In this document: piece after piece, positions 49,801-56,485 of the stretch
How positions within the stretch are numbered: position 1 is the stretch's first letter
How the letters are laid out: every line of letters starts with the position of its first letter
Source of the DNA: Haliotis asinina
Lineage: Eukaryota; Mollusca; Gastropoda; Lepetellida; Haliotidae
DNA: 64,000 nucleotides
Assembly: GCF_037392515.1 (NCBI RefSeq)
Contig: NC_090291.1
Span: 38,277,001 to 38,341,000, forward strand
Direction: 5' to 3'
Notes under the pieces: model-generated
Seen by the model: only the letters and a program-made list of their open reading frames with translations
The model's database searches: none
What the model was told of the DNA's origin: nothing
Translations under genes and position numbers: made by a program

Positions 49801-52407
49801 TGATGTATTCAGCCAGAGTTGATAATGAATTTAAGAAAAACATTATGATCTGTACATTCTGAATTTTTTTTACCAATTGATTCCATCCACCCAAGACACC
49901 TTCCTTAGACCAGTGACTTGATGTCTATTGGCTGGATTATCTTAATTTTTTCCAGCTTCTAAATGAAAAACAAGCAAGATAATTATAGACAGACTGAAAA
50001 ATGGTTGAGAAAGATAAGTTTTACATGTATGATTTCTCTTTTTACTCTTCTCATCTTTTATAAATGGGGGCCATTTCTTCCCATTAACTGTGGCTAGGAG
50101 TTCCTGCAGTGTATAAATTAATGTTGATCTGTTTCAGGCAAGGCTGGAGTTATCTGCCCTTCAAGACACAGTGGCTGTATACAAGAATGACAAGATCAGG
50201 TATGAGATGCCATGGGGTCATGCCATGTCAATTCAGATGAACAATATTCTATTGTTACTTACGATATATTTAGGATTAGACTTCTGCAGATCCTAGTACT
50301 TTTGGGGGTTAAGACCCTTCCATGTTTTGAACTATCCAGTTGTACCAGCATACAGACTCAGAGGTAAGACAGTCTGTGGTCTTGACCACCAGTTGTGACT
50401 TCCATTTAGTGAAATAACTTAACAATGGCTGAGCAAGTTAGATATTTGACTTTTGTGTGCTTGTCATTTTGTGCCCCTGAGAGAGAGGGTTTGAATTCTG
50501 GGTGCTACTCAAGGTGTGCTTACTGAGAGAATATAATCCCAAATGTATCTGATCTTACAATGGACCACATCCGAAAGTGGATTGTGTATTCATCCTGAAA
50601 AAGATCTGTATACGGAACCCCAGTCTTTTTGTTGTCATAGCAAACACGAATACATCGTTTCCGGCATTGATAGTGACTGGTATGGAGAATGCCACTTTTC
50701 ATCATTGTGAGTTAATACGTTTCTGAAACTCTTAGGCTTGCTACAGTTTGTATTGTGTAAAATGTAAAAGCAACCAGCTTCAGTTGGAGAAGTCATTGAT
50801 GCCATTTGATTGTAATGTTATGGTTTGTAAAGAGTTGTGATTTAGTTTCATTGTAGAAGTTCCTTAGAGGTTTCGCCTGATCTTAAGTGATGTTACCTGT
50901 AGAGGCCATTTTCAGATACATTGTGCTTTGCTAGAACAGAACTCAGAGTTCAAACCCTTACTGACAATGGCCTTCCTCGCGGTGATATTGTTAGAATATT
51001 GCTTAAACCTGTGTACAGTCTGTTATAATATTATAATATGTCTGTCAACCATATCAGGATTTCTGTGAAAAAGATTAGACCACATGCAGTATTTTTCAAA
51101 CATTTCTTTATTTCATGCAACCCTTGAAGATCTGGGGTTAGAATAGGTTTTCAGCAACAAATAGTTGCTGCAAATGGCGACTGTTGTTGTGGTAAGAGGT
51201 GACTGATGGGATTGTGTGGTCAGGCTCGCTTACATGTTTGACACATGTCATCGGTTCCCAAATGTGAAGACCAATCTTTGTGCTATTGATCACTGGATCA
51301 TCCGGTCTCGACTCGATTATTTACAGACTGCCGCCATATAGCTGGAATATTGCTGAGTGCGGCATAAAACACATTTACTCTATTACATGGACATTGTGTC
51401 ATTTGGTTTTGTATTGGTAAGAAAGGTATTTTGAAGGAATTAATACAATATCGCTGACAGACAGCCATCCGAACTGTTGGAAGTGAAAGAGACACCAGAC
51501 CCTGGGGTAATTATTTAAAAAAACATCACTCTCCGTAACTGGATCATCACACATGCCTCTTTTTCATGAAATTTGGGAATGTTAGATTTGTTTTGTTTGA
51601 CATTTTATATGAATAACACTTGTTTGACATTTAATATGAATAACTTATGTTTGTCTAATGATTACCCCTCGTTTAACTCCAACAGCAAGAGTTTCAAGGA
51701 AGCCCTGGCTTGTGTTCCCCAGCTGTCTGGACAAGATAAGAAGTGAGTCACATGTGACAGTGTAATGTAAACAAGATGGTATATGGTGTCACACTAAGCA
51801 GTATTTAAACTGTAAGACAAGAGTACAACAGTGTGTAAATAATTGATGGTGGACCACACAATCCAGTGATTTACATCATGATCATTAATCTCAACAATTT
51901 AAATATGGTAACTTACATCATGCGTGTAAGCAAGCTTGCAGATTCCTTTGCTTGCCTATCATGACAAGCATGGGTTGCAAAGTTCATTTGTAACCTGGAT
52001 GTTCATTGGAACGTAAAGATGAATCAGACCTGCTCATGTTTAATTAAAAAATGAAACTTTTAGCTTATGGCAATGTAAGAATCTATATAGAAAAGTTGCT
52101 CAATTTCTGACTGACAATCTTCTAGAACGACGTTCGAACGATTATATTTGGTTCAGTTCACACAAGCACCCCCACACTGTCTTCAGAGTTCAACATGATA
52201 CGTGTCTGAGGATGTACATTGAATACCCTTCACACTTAAGTTAAAAATGCAACATTTCAACTCCTCACATGACCATCCTTCTCAAAGATGCATTTCTGTT
52301 TCAGATTCATGGAAGAACTCCTGAACAAATTCAAATCCCACATGAAATTCCATTTGATGTGTTTTCAAAATGACAGTACAGTGGGGTCCTCAATGAACTG
52401 TGATTGA
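24696..52407 (+). CDS. EXOC2: Exocyst complex component Sec5 (EXOC2), complete, 28 coding exons
   Basis: Coding exons: 24696-24810, 25643-25813, 26489-26624, 27442-27485, 28366-28435, 28890-29014, 30701-30772, 31877-32022, 32384-32465, 34518-34620, 35201-35313, 36751-36828, 37404-37448, 38610-38740, 40195-40245, 40701-40870, 42173-42294, 43114-43187, 43698-43781, 44762-44886, 45806-45878, 46961-47077, 47758-47899, 48765-48820, 48997-49119, 50138-50199, 51686-51742, 52305-52407. They sum to 2790 nt, 929 residues plus stop, all in phase; human EXOC2 has 924. Strong family landmarks are LVTG.SP near the start, [57 protein letters not shown] and LLNKFKS. Sec5 is a rod-like helical subunit of the octameric exocyst that tethers secretory vesicles at the plasma membrane and is a RalA/RalB effector. 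No frameshift or missing exon is seen. Convergent with HEATR3. Confidence 0.96.
26047..26200 (-). repeat. Family A repeat, partial
   Basis: Reverse copy with GGCTGTAAATATTTGTGTCT, CCTGATCCCGTTAGTCGCCT and CTAATATTCATGGGT. Confidence 0.65.
26489..31876 (+). CDS. EXOC2: Sec5 coding exons 3-7: linker and start of helical rod
   Basis: Exons 26489-26624, 27442-27485, 28366-28435, 28890-29014 and 30701-30772 cover residues about 97-244. Exon 3 is polar and serine/acid-rich and ends [11 protein letters not shown], matching the PLGIE position after the human IPT domain. Exon 5 ends in [11 protein letters not shown], matching human AWYLIENHSNT. Exon 6 carries [20 protein letters not shown], the start of the conserved Sec5 helical region. 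Confidence 0.92.
27156..27340 (-). repeat. Family A repeat
   Basis: Reverse copy with CAGCAATATTCCAGCTA, GGTCGATCTACGCAGC, GATGACATGTGTCAGCCAAG and ACGACAAGCAAGGGTT. Ends 101 bases before Sec5 coding exon 4. Confidence 0.7.
27989..28130 (+). repeat. Family B tRNA-derived SINE, best preserved copy
   Basis: Box A-like GTAGCTTAGTGGTTAAAGCA and box B-like GGGGTTTGATTGCCC at tRNA spacing, then ACAATGTGTGAAGCCCATTT and GATATTGCTGGAATATTGCT. A tRNA-derived promoter with a shared SINE body. Confidence 0.75.
28611..28750 (+). repeat. Family B tRNA-derived SINE
   Basis: The tRNA head is degraded but GGGTACAATGTGTGAAGCCC, ATTTCTGGTGTCCCTGG and AATATTGCTAAAAGCAGCAT are clear. Confidence 0.7.
29302..29529 (+). 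repeat. Family A repeat, near full length, short head
   Basis: Runs from CCTGTGAAGATCAGGGTTAG through CATGCTTGTCGTAAGAGGTG and GATGCTCGTACTGTTGATCA to a CTCACTCACTTA tail. Confidence 0.75.
33124..33243 (+). repeat. Family B tRNA-derived SINE
   Basis: GTGGCCTAGCCTAGGGGTTA (box A) and GGCTTGATTCCCCACAT (box B) followed by ACAATGTGTGCAGCC. It lies just upstream of the 48-bp array. Confidence 0.7.
33318..34470 (+). repeat. 48-bp minisatellite, about 24 units, in the intron before Sec5 coding exon 10
   Basis: Unit in three pieces: TGTGACACCCTAAG, TCTGTTCTGTGT(C/T)ACACAG, TGTTCTATCTATTGA. Units are nearly identical, so the array is young or homogenised. It ends about 48 bases before the exon. The real splice-site region reads TGTGACTCAGCCTGTTCTAT then TTTATACAG|TGTACC, similar to a diverged last unit. 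Confidence 0.93.
34518..35313 (+). CDS. EXOC2: Sec5 coding exons 10-11, enclosed by two minisatellites
   Basis: Exon 10 (34518-34620) encodes [20 protein letters not shown] onward and exon 11 (35201-35313) encodes [20 protein letters not shown] onward; both align well with human EXOC2. The 48-bp array ends about 48 bases before exon 10, and the 41-bp array begins about five bases after exon 11. Despite this, both splice sites and the reading frame are intact. The exon 11 donor GTTGGT is weaker than the others in the gene. Confidence 0.93.
34735..34789. repeat. (ACAGT)n microsatellite
   Basis: About eleven ACAGT units with two ACAGTGC variants, in the 580-bp intron between Sec5 coding exons 10 and 11. 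Confidence 0.85.
35318..36290 (+). repeat. 41-bp minisatellite, about 23 units, starting at the donor of Sec5 coding exon 11
   Basis: Unit in pieces: GGGGCCACACTGGTGTAGGT, CTGGTCTTGTGTCTGTACACT. Variants have GTGTGTGTAC or ACACAG. The intron's first bases, GTTGGTACCACACTGGTGTA, already belong to the first, diverged unit. Units near 36100-36300 are more diverged, so homogenisation is strongest on the exon side. Confidence 0.93.
36608..36690 (+). repeat. Family A repeat fragment
   Basis: AATATCTCAGTTAGAATT, AGCAACCCATGCCTGTTGTA and GATGTAACTAACATGG correspond to the head section of the family. Confidence 0.5.
37055..37150 (+). repeat. Family C tRNA-like repeat
   Basis: GTGAGTGACTTTGAAGGAGT, GGATTCAAATCCCAGATGGG and ACTCAACCC match the other family C copies. 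Confidence 0.5.
37648..37722 (+). repeat. TG-rich microsatellite
   Basis: Alternating GTGTGTCTGTGTG and TTTGTGTGTC blocks in a Sec5 intron. Confidence 0.8.
38217..38313. mobile_element. 97-bp foldback element
   Basis: AATACCATATTTATGAAA on the left pairs with TTTCATAAATATGGTATT on the right; the arms continue through AGTGAATGG. A relative with similar ends is at 41765-41904. Confidence 0.65.
39860..40065. mobile_element. GGGCCC-ended foldback element with an internal duplication, right end lost
   Basis: Starts GGGCCCTGTTTCACAAAGCT. The block TTTTCTCGTAGCATTCGTAC..CATAACATAGG, itself nearly palindromic, occurs twice. The matching GTGAAACAGGGCCC end seen in the 55282 copy is absent. Confidence 0.65.
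40486..40642 (+). repeat. Family A repeat with internal deletion
   Basis: From CATGAAGATATGGGTTGC through GCTTGTTGTAAGAGGCGACT and GGTCAGGTTTGCCGACCTGG to GCAGCGTTAA. Ends 58 bases before Sec5 coding exon 16. Confidence 0.65.
41765..41904. mobile_element. 140-bp foldback element
   Basis: AATACCATTTTTATTAAATG pairs with TTAATAAAAATGGCATT. Inner TTTGGTATCAAACGAGTG and GATACTAAATCTGTAACGAG blocks form secondary palindromes. Confidence 0.6.
42494..42770. mobile_element. One-ended relative of the 14953 element
   Basis: CTATACCCTGGATGCATCTA, TTATTACCTCCCTTGGCTGG, then interior blocks AATTATCTAACCAATTATAT and AAACCATGCAGAGGTTCTCT, all shared with 14953-15456. The second terminal repeat is missing. 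Confidence 0.7.
43326..43463 (+). repeat. Family B SINE, diverged
   Basis: GGTGGCCGAGTGGTGAAAGT (box A) and AGAGTTTTATTCCACACC (box B) followed by GTGATATTGCTTGAATATTC and AAAGCAGCATGAAG. Confidence 0.6.
44058..44186 (+). repeat. Family B tRNA-derived SINE
   Basis: AGGTTTAGTGGTTAAAGCAT and CCAGTGTTTGATGCCCCACA, then ACATTGTGTGAAACCCATTT; the tail section is shortened. Confidence 0.7.
44911..45365 (+). repeat. 65-bp tandem repeat, about seven units, after Sec5 coding exon 20
   Basis: Unit in pieces: TGTGAGTCAGTGTTTCAACA, TCATGGACAC, GTGAGTCATAGTGATGGTTG, AGAGTGTAAA. It begins about 25 bases inside the intron and repeats GTGAGT, a near-consensus 5' splice motif, one or two times per unit. Confidence 0.8.
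45386..45545. repeat. Family D dispersed repeat
   Basis: CATAGGCCAATCCAGAGGTG, TTTTGTCCTGAATGTTTATC, TGCACCCCTCTTTCTCAAGA and GTGTGCACCCCCACCTTTCT. A second copy lies at 55938-56080. Confidence 0.65.
45603..45765 (+). repeat. Family A repeat, diverged
   Basis: ACAACCCATGCTTGCCATAA, GGAGGTCAGACTCATGACAG and TCATGATGTCAATCACTGGT. Ends about 40 bases before Sec5 coding exon 21. Confidence 0.6.
45984..46126 (+). repeat. Family B tRNA-derived SINE
   Basis: GGTAGCCTAGTGGGTAAAGT and TTTCAATTCCCAATG for the tRNA boxes, then GATATTGCTGGAATATTGCT and AAAGCAGTATGAAACC. Confidence 0.65.
47377..47509. mobile_element. 133-bp imperfect foldback
   Basis: GGCTGGTGGAACA (47402-47414) pairs with TGTTCCACCAGCC (47471-47483), with weaker pairing outward to CTGAAATTGCAG and CAATTTGCAG. 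Probably a small non-autonomous element. Confidence 0.45.
47918..48105 (-). repeat. Family B tRNA-derived SINE
   Basis: Reverse copy with a GATTGATTGAGTGAGTGATT tail, GCAATATTCCATCAATATCA, ACACCAGAAACAGGCTTCAC, AATCAAACCTGGGTCTTGGA and TTTAACCTTTAGGCTATCCC. The only family B copy antisense to Sec5. Confidence 0.75.
49143..49370 (-). repeat. Family A repeat, near full length
   Basis: From AGTGAGTGAGTAAGTTCAGT through CAGCAGTATTCCAGCTATTT, CTGGACAATGCAGTGATCAA and GTTAGTCGCCTCTTACAACA to CCCGGATCTTCATG. Starts 24 bases after Sec5 coding exon 25. Confidence 0.75.
50450..50545 (+). repeat. Family C tRNA-like repeat
   Basis: GTGTGCTTGTCATTTTGTGC, GAGAGGGTTTGAATTCTGGG and TGCTACTCAAGG match family C. 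Confidence 0.5.
51122..51380 (+). repeat. Family A repeat, near full length
   Basis: From CCTTGAAGATCTGGGGTTAG through GTGGTCAGGCTCGCTTACAT, GTCTCGACTCGATTATTTAC and CCGCCATATAGCTGGAATAT to TAAAACACATTTACTC. Confidence 0.75.
51790..52003 (-). repeat. Family A repeat, diverged
   Basis: Reverse copy with GTGTGTAAATAATTGATGGT, GGACCACACAATCCAGTGAT, TATCATGACAAGCATGGGTT and TGTAACCTGGATGTTCAT. Confidence 0.6.
52305..52407 (+). CDS. EXOC2: Sec5 last coding exon
   Basis: Encodes [20 protein letters not shown], matching human [20 protein letters not shown], then about 13 divergent residues and TGA. The 3' UTR follows. I find no canonical AATAAA in the next kilobase, so the cleavage site is open. 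Confidence 0.94.
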
Positions 52408-53112
52408 TGTGAGCTGTAACGTGTCAGAACATTCATGAGATGGAGAACAGCTTGATGTATCCTTCACTTGACAGAACTGTGACATACGGCTGGCAACAAA
52501 TAAGGGAACGAGAGAGAACAGGAAGTCCTTGTTTTGTACACATTGTGTGTTTATCCTGAATGTTTTTGTTCCAGTCTGGTGACACAGAAAGTTTAGTCCT
52601 CATATAAATGCTTTACTGAGAGCATGGAACAAATTGCTTTTTTTCTTGTAAGTTAGTTTTGATACTGTGAGACTACACATTTTTGTATTTCAGTGTTTAC
52701 AGATTCTTGTGCATTCAACACAAAAAGTGCAGTTTCCATTCAGGTCTTAAACTACCATATAGAGTCTCTGTATAATCTTTATAGTCCTCCAACTTAATCC
52801 AAACATTTAAATGACAGTCCATAATTTCTTGAGGATAATTTACGAAAAATAGATGACAATTTAAAAAAATCCCTAGAAATATATTGTTTCATTCATTTTT
52901 GTTCATTATTCCATGAAAGTGGATCATTTGGTATTGTCAGAAAGAAAGGAAATGCTTATTTTCATAGAGTTGTATTAAGTCTTCAGTAGAGTAATATTTC
53001 TAAGTAACAGAGAAGGTTTTGTGCCCATGTACATGCATTTGAGCAAATACATTTGAGCAAATACAGATGGCAAAAGTTCATCTATCCACTTTTTTATGGT
53101 TGCTTGAATCTG

Positions 53113-53275
53113 AAAAGCAAATATTTATGAAAGTATGGCCTCCTTATAATTGTCAATGTTTGTGCTGCATCAATGGAAGGGATGTTTTGGTCTAAAAGCA
53201 AATATTTATGAAAGTATGGCCTCCTTATAATTGTCAATGTTTGTGCTGCATCAATGAAAGGGATGCTTTTGTCTG
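53113..53275 (+). repeat. 81-bp direct duplication
   Basis: AAAAGCAAATATTTATGAAA..GTGCTGCATCAATG(G/A)AAGGGATG occurs twice with only a few differences, likely within the Sec5 3' UTR. A recent tandem duplication. Confidence 0.85.
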
Positions 53276-53534
53276 TGGCCAGCAAGTGTGTAAGTCACAT
53301 TCCGACGTTATGTACACTGATTTCCACCTGTTGTAATGGTGGTCACAAATGAATGTCCTCGTCTCGTACTTCAGGCTGCCTTACCTTGAGAATTTTTTGT
53401 CAAAATTGTAAATATACTGTGTCTTTGTGGACATGTGCAATATCAACAATGTAACATTCATATACTCATTCATACTCCTTTGTCATTGTTCACGTCATGG
53501 CTTACACTGTGTACTTACCATGAAGAATGTTTAT

Positions 53535-53602
53535 AGTGTAATGCCACTTTCAGCAATGTTCCAAAGGTGGCTTGTAATGATCTGGGTCTGAACCAGACAT
53601 GA
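53535..53602 (-). repeat. Family A/B tail fragment
   Basis: GTGTAATGCCACTTTCAGCA, ATGTTCCAAAGGTGGCTTGT and CTGGGTCTGAACCAGAC represent the tail and adjoining core only. Confidence 0.5.
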
Positions 53603-53684
53603 TGGTTGAGTGAGTTTGAATATTTGTTAGAGATGTATAAATGTGTGTCCAGTTGGTACTGATGTCACATCATCGCAAAACTGA

Positions 53685-53928
53685 CCTGTGAAGGTCCCGG
53701 GGTAGAATAGTCCTTCAGCAACTCAGGCTTGCCATAAAAGGCGACTATGCTTGTCGTAAAACGCGACTAACGTGATCGGGTGGTCAGACTCGATGACTTA
53801 GTTGACACGTCATGGGTTCCCAATTGCTCAGATCACTGGATTGTCTGGTCCAGAGTCGATTATTTACAGACCGCCGCCATATGGCTGGAATATTACTGAG
53901 TGCGGCGTAAAACTAAACTCACTCACTC
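53685..53928 (+). repeat. Family A repeat, full length, long head
   Basis: CCTGTGAAGGTCCCGGGGTA, CTTGCCATAAAAGGCGACTA, TGCTTGTCGTAAAACGCGAC, TGATCGGGTGGTCAGACTCG and CCGCCGCCATATGGCTGGAA, ending AAACTCACTCACTC. A good type copy for the family. Confidence 0.85.
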
Positions 53929-53964
53929 GTCACAAAACTGTTGCTTAACCCACATTCAGCAACT

Positions 53965-54110
53965 TTCCCCTGTGATGTCTGACTGTAAATAATCATATGT
54001 GGACCAGACAGTGATCAACATTCTGAGCCTTGATTGGATACAATGACATGTGTCAACTTGAACAATGCCTGGGTGGCGGAACACTTGTTTTACCCAGATT
54101 TCCACAGTAT
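53965..54110 (-). repeat. Family A repeat, partial
   Basis: GACTGTAAATAATCATATGT, GGACCAGACAGTGATCAACA and ACAATGACATGTGTCAACTT; the head is degraded. Confidence 0.6.
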
Positions 54111-54901
54111 CAGTTAGGAAGGGTCATCAATGTGCCAATGAGAAGATGGAAAACACAACATTGGTAAAGGTTTTATTGCATTCACGTAACAATTCCTATA
54201 CATGGTTCATGTACAAAGAATTTGGTGTAATGCTTGACAAGGGCATGGCAACATCCCTACCTCTTCGGTTATCTTCAACCTTAAATGGCATCCTCATAGC
54301 ATAGACTTAGTACCACCTGCTTGCATATGTACATAAGACACACTCAGCATGCATTATCTGTCAACAAAATGGACATCACTGAGAATGTGTGACCTCTTCA
54401 ACTTCCTGGTTTAAAAAAAAAGAACCAAATCCTGGTTGGCAGGATAAAAAAATACATTCAAGAAACAGTGAGTGTTAGTTGAGCTTGCCTCACTTGTTCT
54501 ACAGTTAAAGTGTCGTTCATCACAAAAGATGCTATCCAAACAAGCAAAATCTACATAAAAACAAAGTGAATTTCAGAATTTAAGAATACTTAAACCAGTT
54601 ATAAAATATTACCTGCAAAATCTGGTTTCACAGCTTCAAACGTTTTGACTTAGTAAACACTGAGGCATTCACTCAAATCACATTCCGACTGTATACAGTC
54701 AAAGTAATACCAACAAGATAAAATTGTAAAACAGTCCACCCACACTGTACTACATCCTTGGAAGTTTATTGATTGCAAGGCAATTTCATAACTGATTTCT
54801 TTTTCAGAATAATAGAATAATTATACCATGAATAATGCCCTTCCTGCACAAATTTCCATCTGGCCATGCATTCGCTGTAATCATAGAAAACAAACAGAAT
54901 A

Positions 54902-55061
54902 GTGAGTGAGTTAAGGTTTACTCTGCTTTTAGCAATATTCCAGCAATATCACAGTGGAGGACACCAGAAATGGGCTTCACACATTGTACCCATGTGGGGA
55001 ATCAAACCAGGGTCTTCGGTGTGACAGGCAAGTGCTTTAACCACTAGACTACCACTACACT
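54902..55061 (-). repeat. Family B tRNA-derived SINE, full length
   Basis: Reverse copy with GTGAGTGAGTTAAGGTTTAC, CAGCAATATCACAGTGGAGG, GAAATGGGCTTCACACATTG, GGGGAATCAAACCAGGGTCT (box B) and GCTTTAACCACTAGACTACC (box A). Confidence 0.8.
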
Positions 55062-55281
55062 TCCAAACAGATTTGTGTCCAGAATGTATCAGCACTGTTT
55101 CCCTGATTGGCATGTAAGGCAACTATGGATGTGTGATTCACTCTGCAGAATGCCATATTATTATCATCTCTTAATGCACCTGGTAGAGTGTTTGCCCAGA
55201 GAAAGGAAGGTTGGTGGTTGGCCCTGTCAGGGTCATTGAAATCGGTATACTGCATCTGATGCAGTGAACAGATGAACTGCA

Positions 55282-55426
55282 GGGCCTTGTTTCGCAAAGC
55301 TCTTGCAAACCTTAGATCTTGTAACTTTTCTTGTAGTATTCGTACATCCTATGTTACAGCATAGGAGGTATGAATGCCCATGAGAAAACTTCTGAGATCT
55401 TAGACTTTCTTTGTGAAACAGGGCCC
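55282..55426. mobile_element. GGGCCC-ended foldback element, complete
   Basis: GGGCCTTGTTTCGCAAAGCT at the left pairs with TTTGTGAAACAGGGCCC at the right, with inner TTAGATCTTGTAACTTTTCT and a palindrome round CATCCTATGTTACAGCATAG. Same family as 39860-40065. Confidence 0.75.
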
Positions 55427-55937
55427 ACAACTGTATCTCAAGAACACAATCACAAACTATCACAATATTTGTAAGAGTGTTATGGAATAGGAATTATGAT
55501 CATCTTGGTGCTAGTATCACTTTGTGGAATGGGCCCCTACTAATACCAGCAACCACACACGTGTACATGCACACCATCCACCCGATGTCGTTCCATCTCA
55601 CTAACCATGACCAATTTGTCATCAGATGGGTGTAGAAACACTATCCCTACCCCTCTACTCCACTATCTGAACCCCTCTACTCCCAACACTTAAATGTTCT
55701 TGCTCTCCCTCCACTACAAATTGGCTGCCTATGTTGCCAAACAAGACCGCTTCATGGAATAGGTTCTTAAACTATTATGCAGTGTGACGATTAGAAAACA
55801 CACTTGGATGTATGACAGCACTAGGCTGGGTCTTACATCAATGAAACACTATTTAGGCACACAACCTAACACCATTGGCATTACTGAGATCATCTGATGA
55901 CTTCATGACCACTGTCTTTCAAAAAGGTACATATAAC

Positions 55938-56080
55938 AGACATAGGCAGATCCAGGGATGTGCACCCATCCTTGTGTCCTGAAAGTTTCTTAAATGACAA
56001 CCATAACTCATGAAAATGGGTGTGCATCCCCTCTTTCTCAAAAGTGTGCCCCCTTTCAAAACCCTGTACCTGCTCCTGAC
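55938..56080. repeat. Family D dispersed repeat
   Basis: ACATAGGCAGATCCAGGGAT, CTTGTGTCCTGAAAGTTTCT and CCCTCTTTCTCAAAAGTGTG match the copy at 45386-45545. Confidence 0.65.
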
Positions 56081-56386
56081 AGATAAATTTGCTGATACTA
56101 GATACATATTTTCTTAATAAATATTTCAAAGCAAATATGCAGCATCTTAAGTGATCACTTTCCAAAGTCATTACTTTTAGTACATAATGAGGAGCCATTT
56201 AAAAAACATTAACTTGACATAACTATAATATTCTTCTGTTGCAATAAATTCTCTCAAGACAATAATTACAGGTCCGATGACACTGTTGGCCTGTTGGTAG
56301 GAAAATTCAGGCATTGGTAATATATGTTTTCAGAAAAAGTCTGCAAAAAGGTTTGTTATGCATCCAAAAAACCTGACTGCGATGCT

Positions 56387-56485
56387 TCAGTGAGAGGCCT
56401 TGTAGTCAATGAATCGCTTCAGGTTTGTGCGAACCATGCTGATGAGGGCTTTGTGTTCTCCCAGTCTTCCTCGTTCACTGTTGAT
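56387..56485 (-). CDS. HEATR3: HEATR3 last coding exon
   Basis: Encodes INSERGRLGEHKALISMVRT followed by NLKRFIDYKASH and TGA, matching the human end region VKMNLRRFIAYQ. Candidate AATAAA signals on the minus strand are near 54766 and 54168, so the 3' UTR may run through the repeat-rich interval toward Sec5. Confidence 0.88.
   Translation of the reverse strand: MNSERGRLGEHKALISMVRTNLKRFIDYKASH

Larger units (their letters stand above)
40871..52304 (+). other. EXOC2: Sec5 introns 16-27
   Basis: Besides the listed exons and repeats, the introns at 46.0-46.96, 47.9-48.76, 49.4-50.1 and 50.2-51.1 kb are AT-rich with no protein-like conservation. The intron at 40.87-42.17 kb carries a foldback element (41765). 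Repeat content is densest at 44.9-46.1 kb. Confidence 0.7.
52408..56386. other. Convergent interval between Sec5 and HEATR3 (3' UTRs and repeats)
   Basis: Holds the Sec5 3' UTR of unknown length, an 81-bp duplication (53113), family A copies (53535, 53685, 53965), a family B copy (54902), a GGGCCC foldback (55282) and a family D copy (55938). Minus-strand AATAAA hexamers near 54168 and 54766 could end HEATR3. No further gene is supported. Confidence 0.7.
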
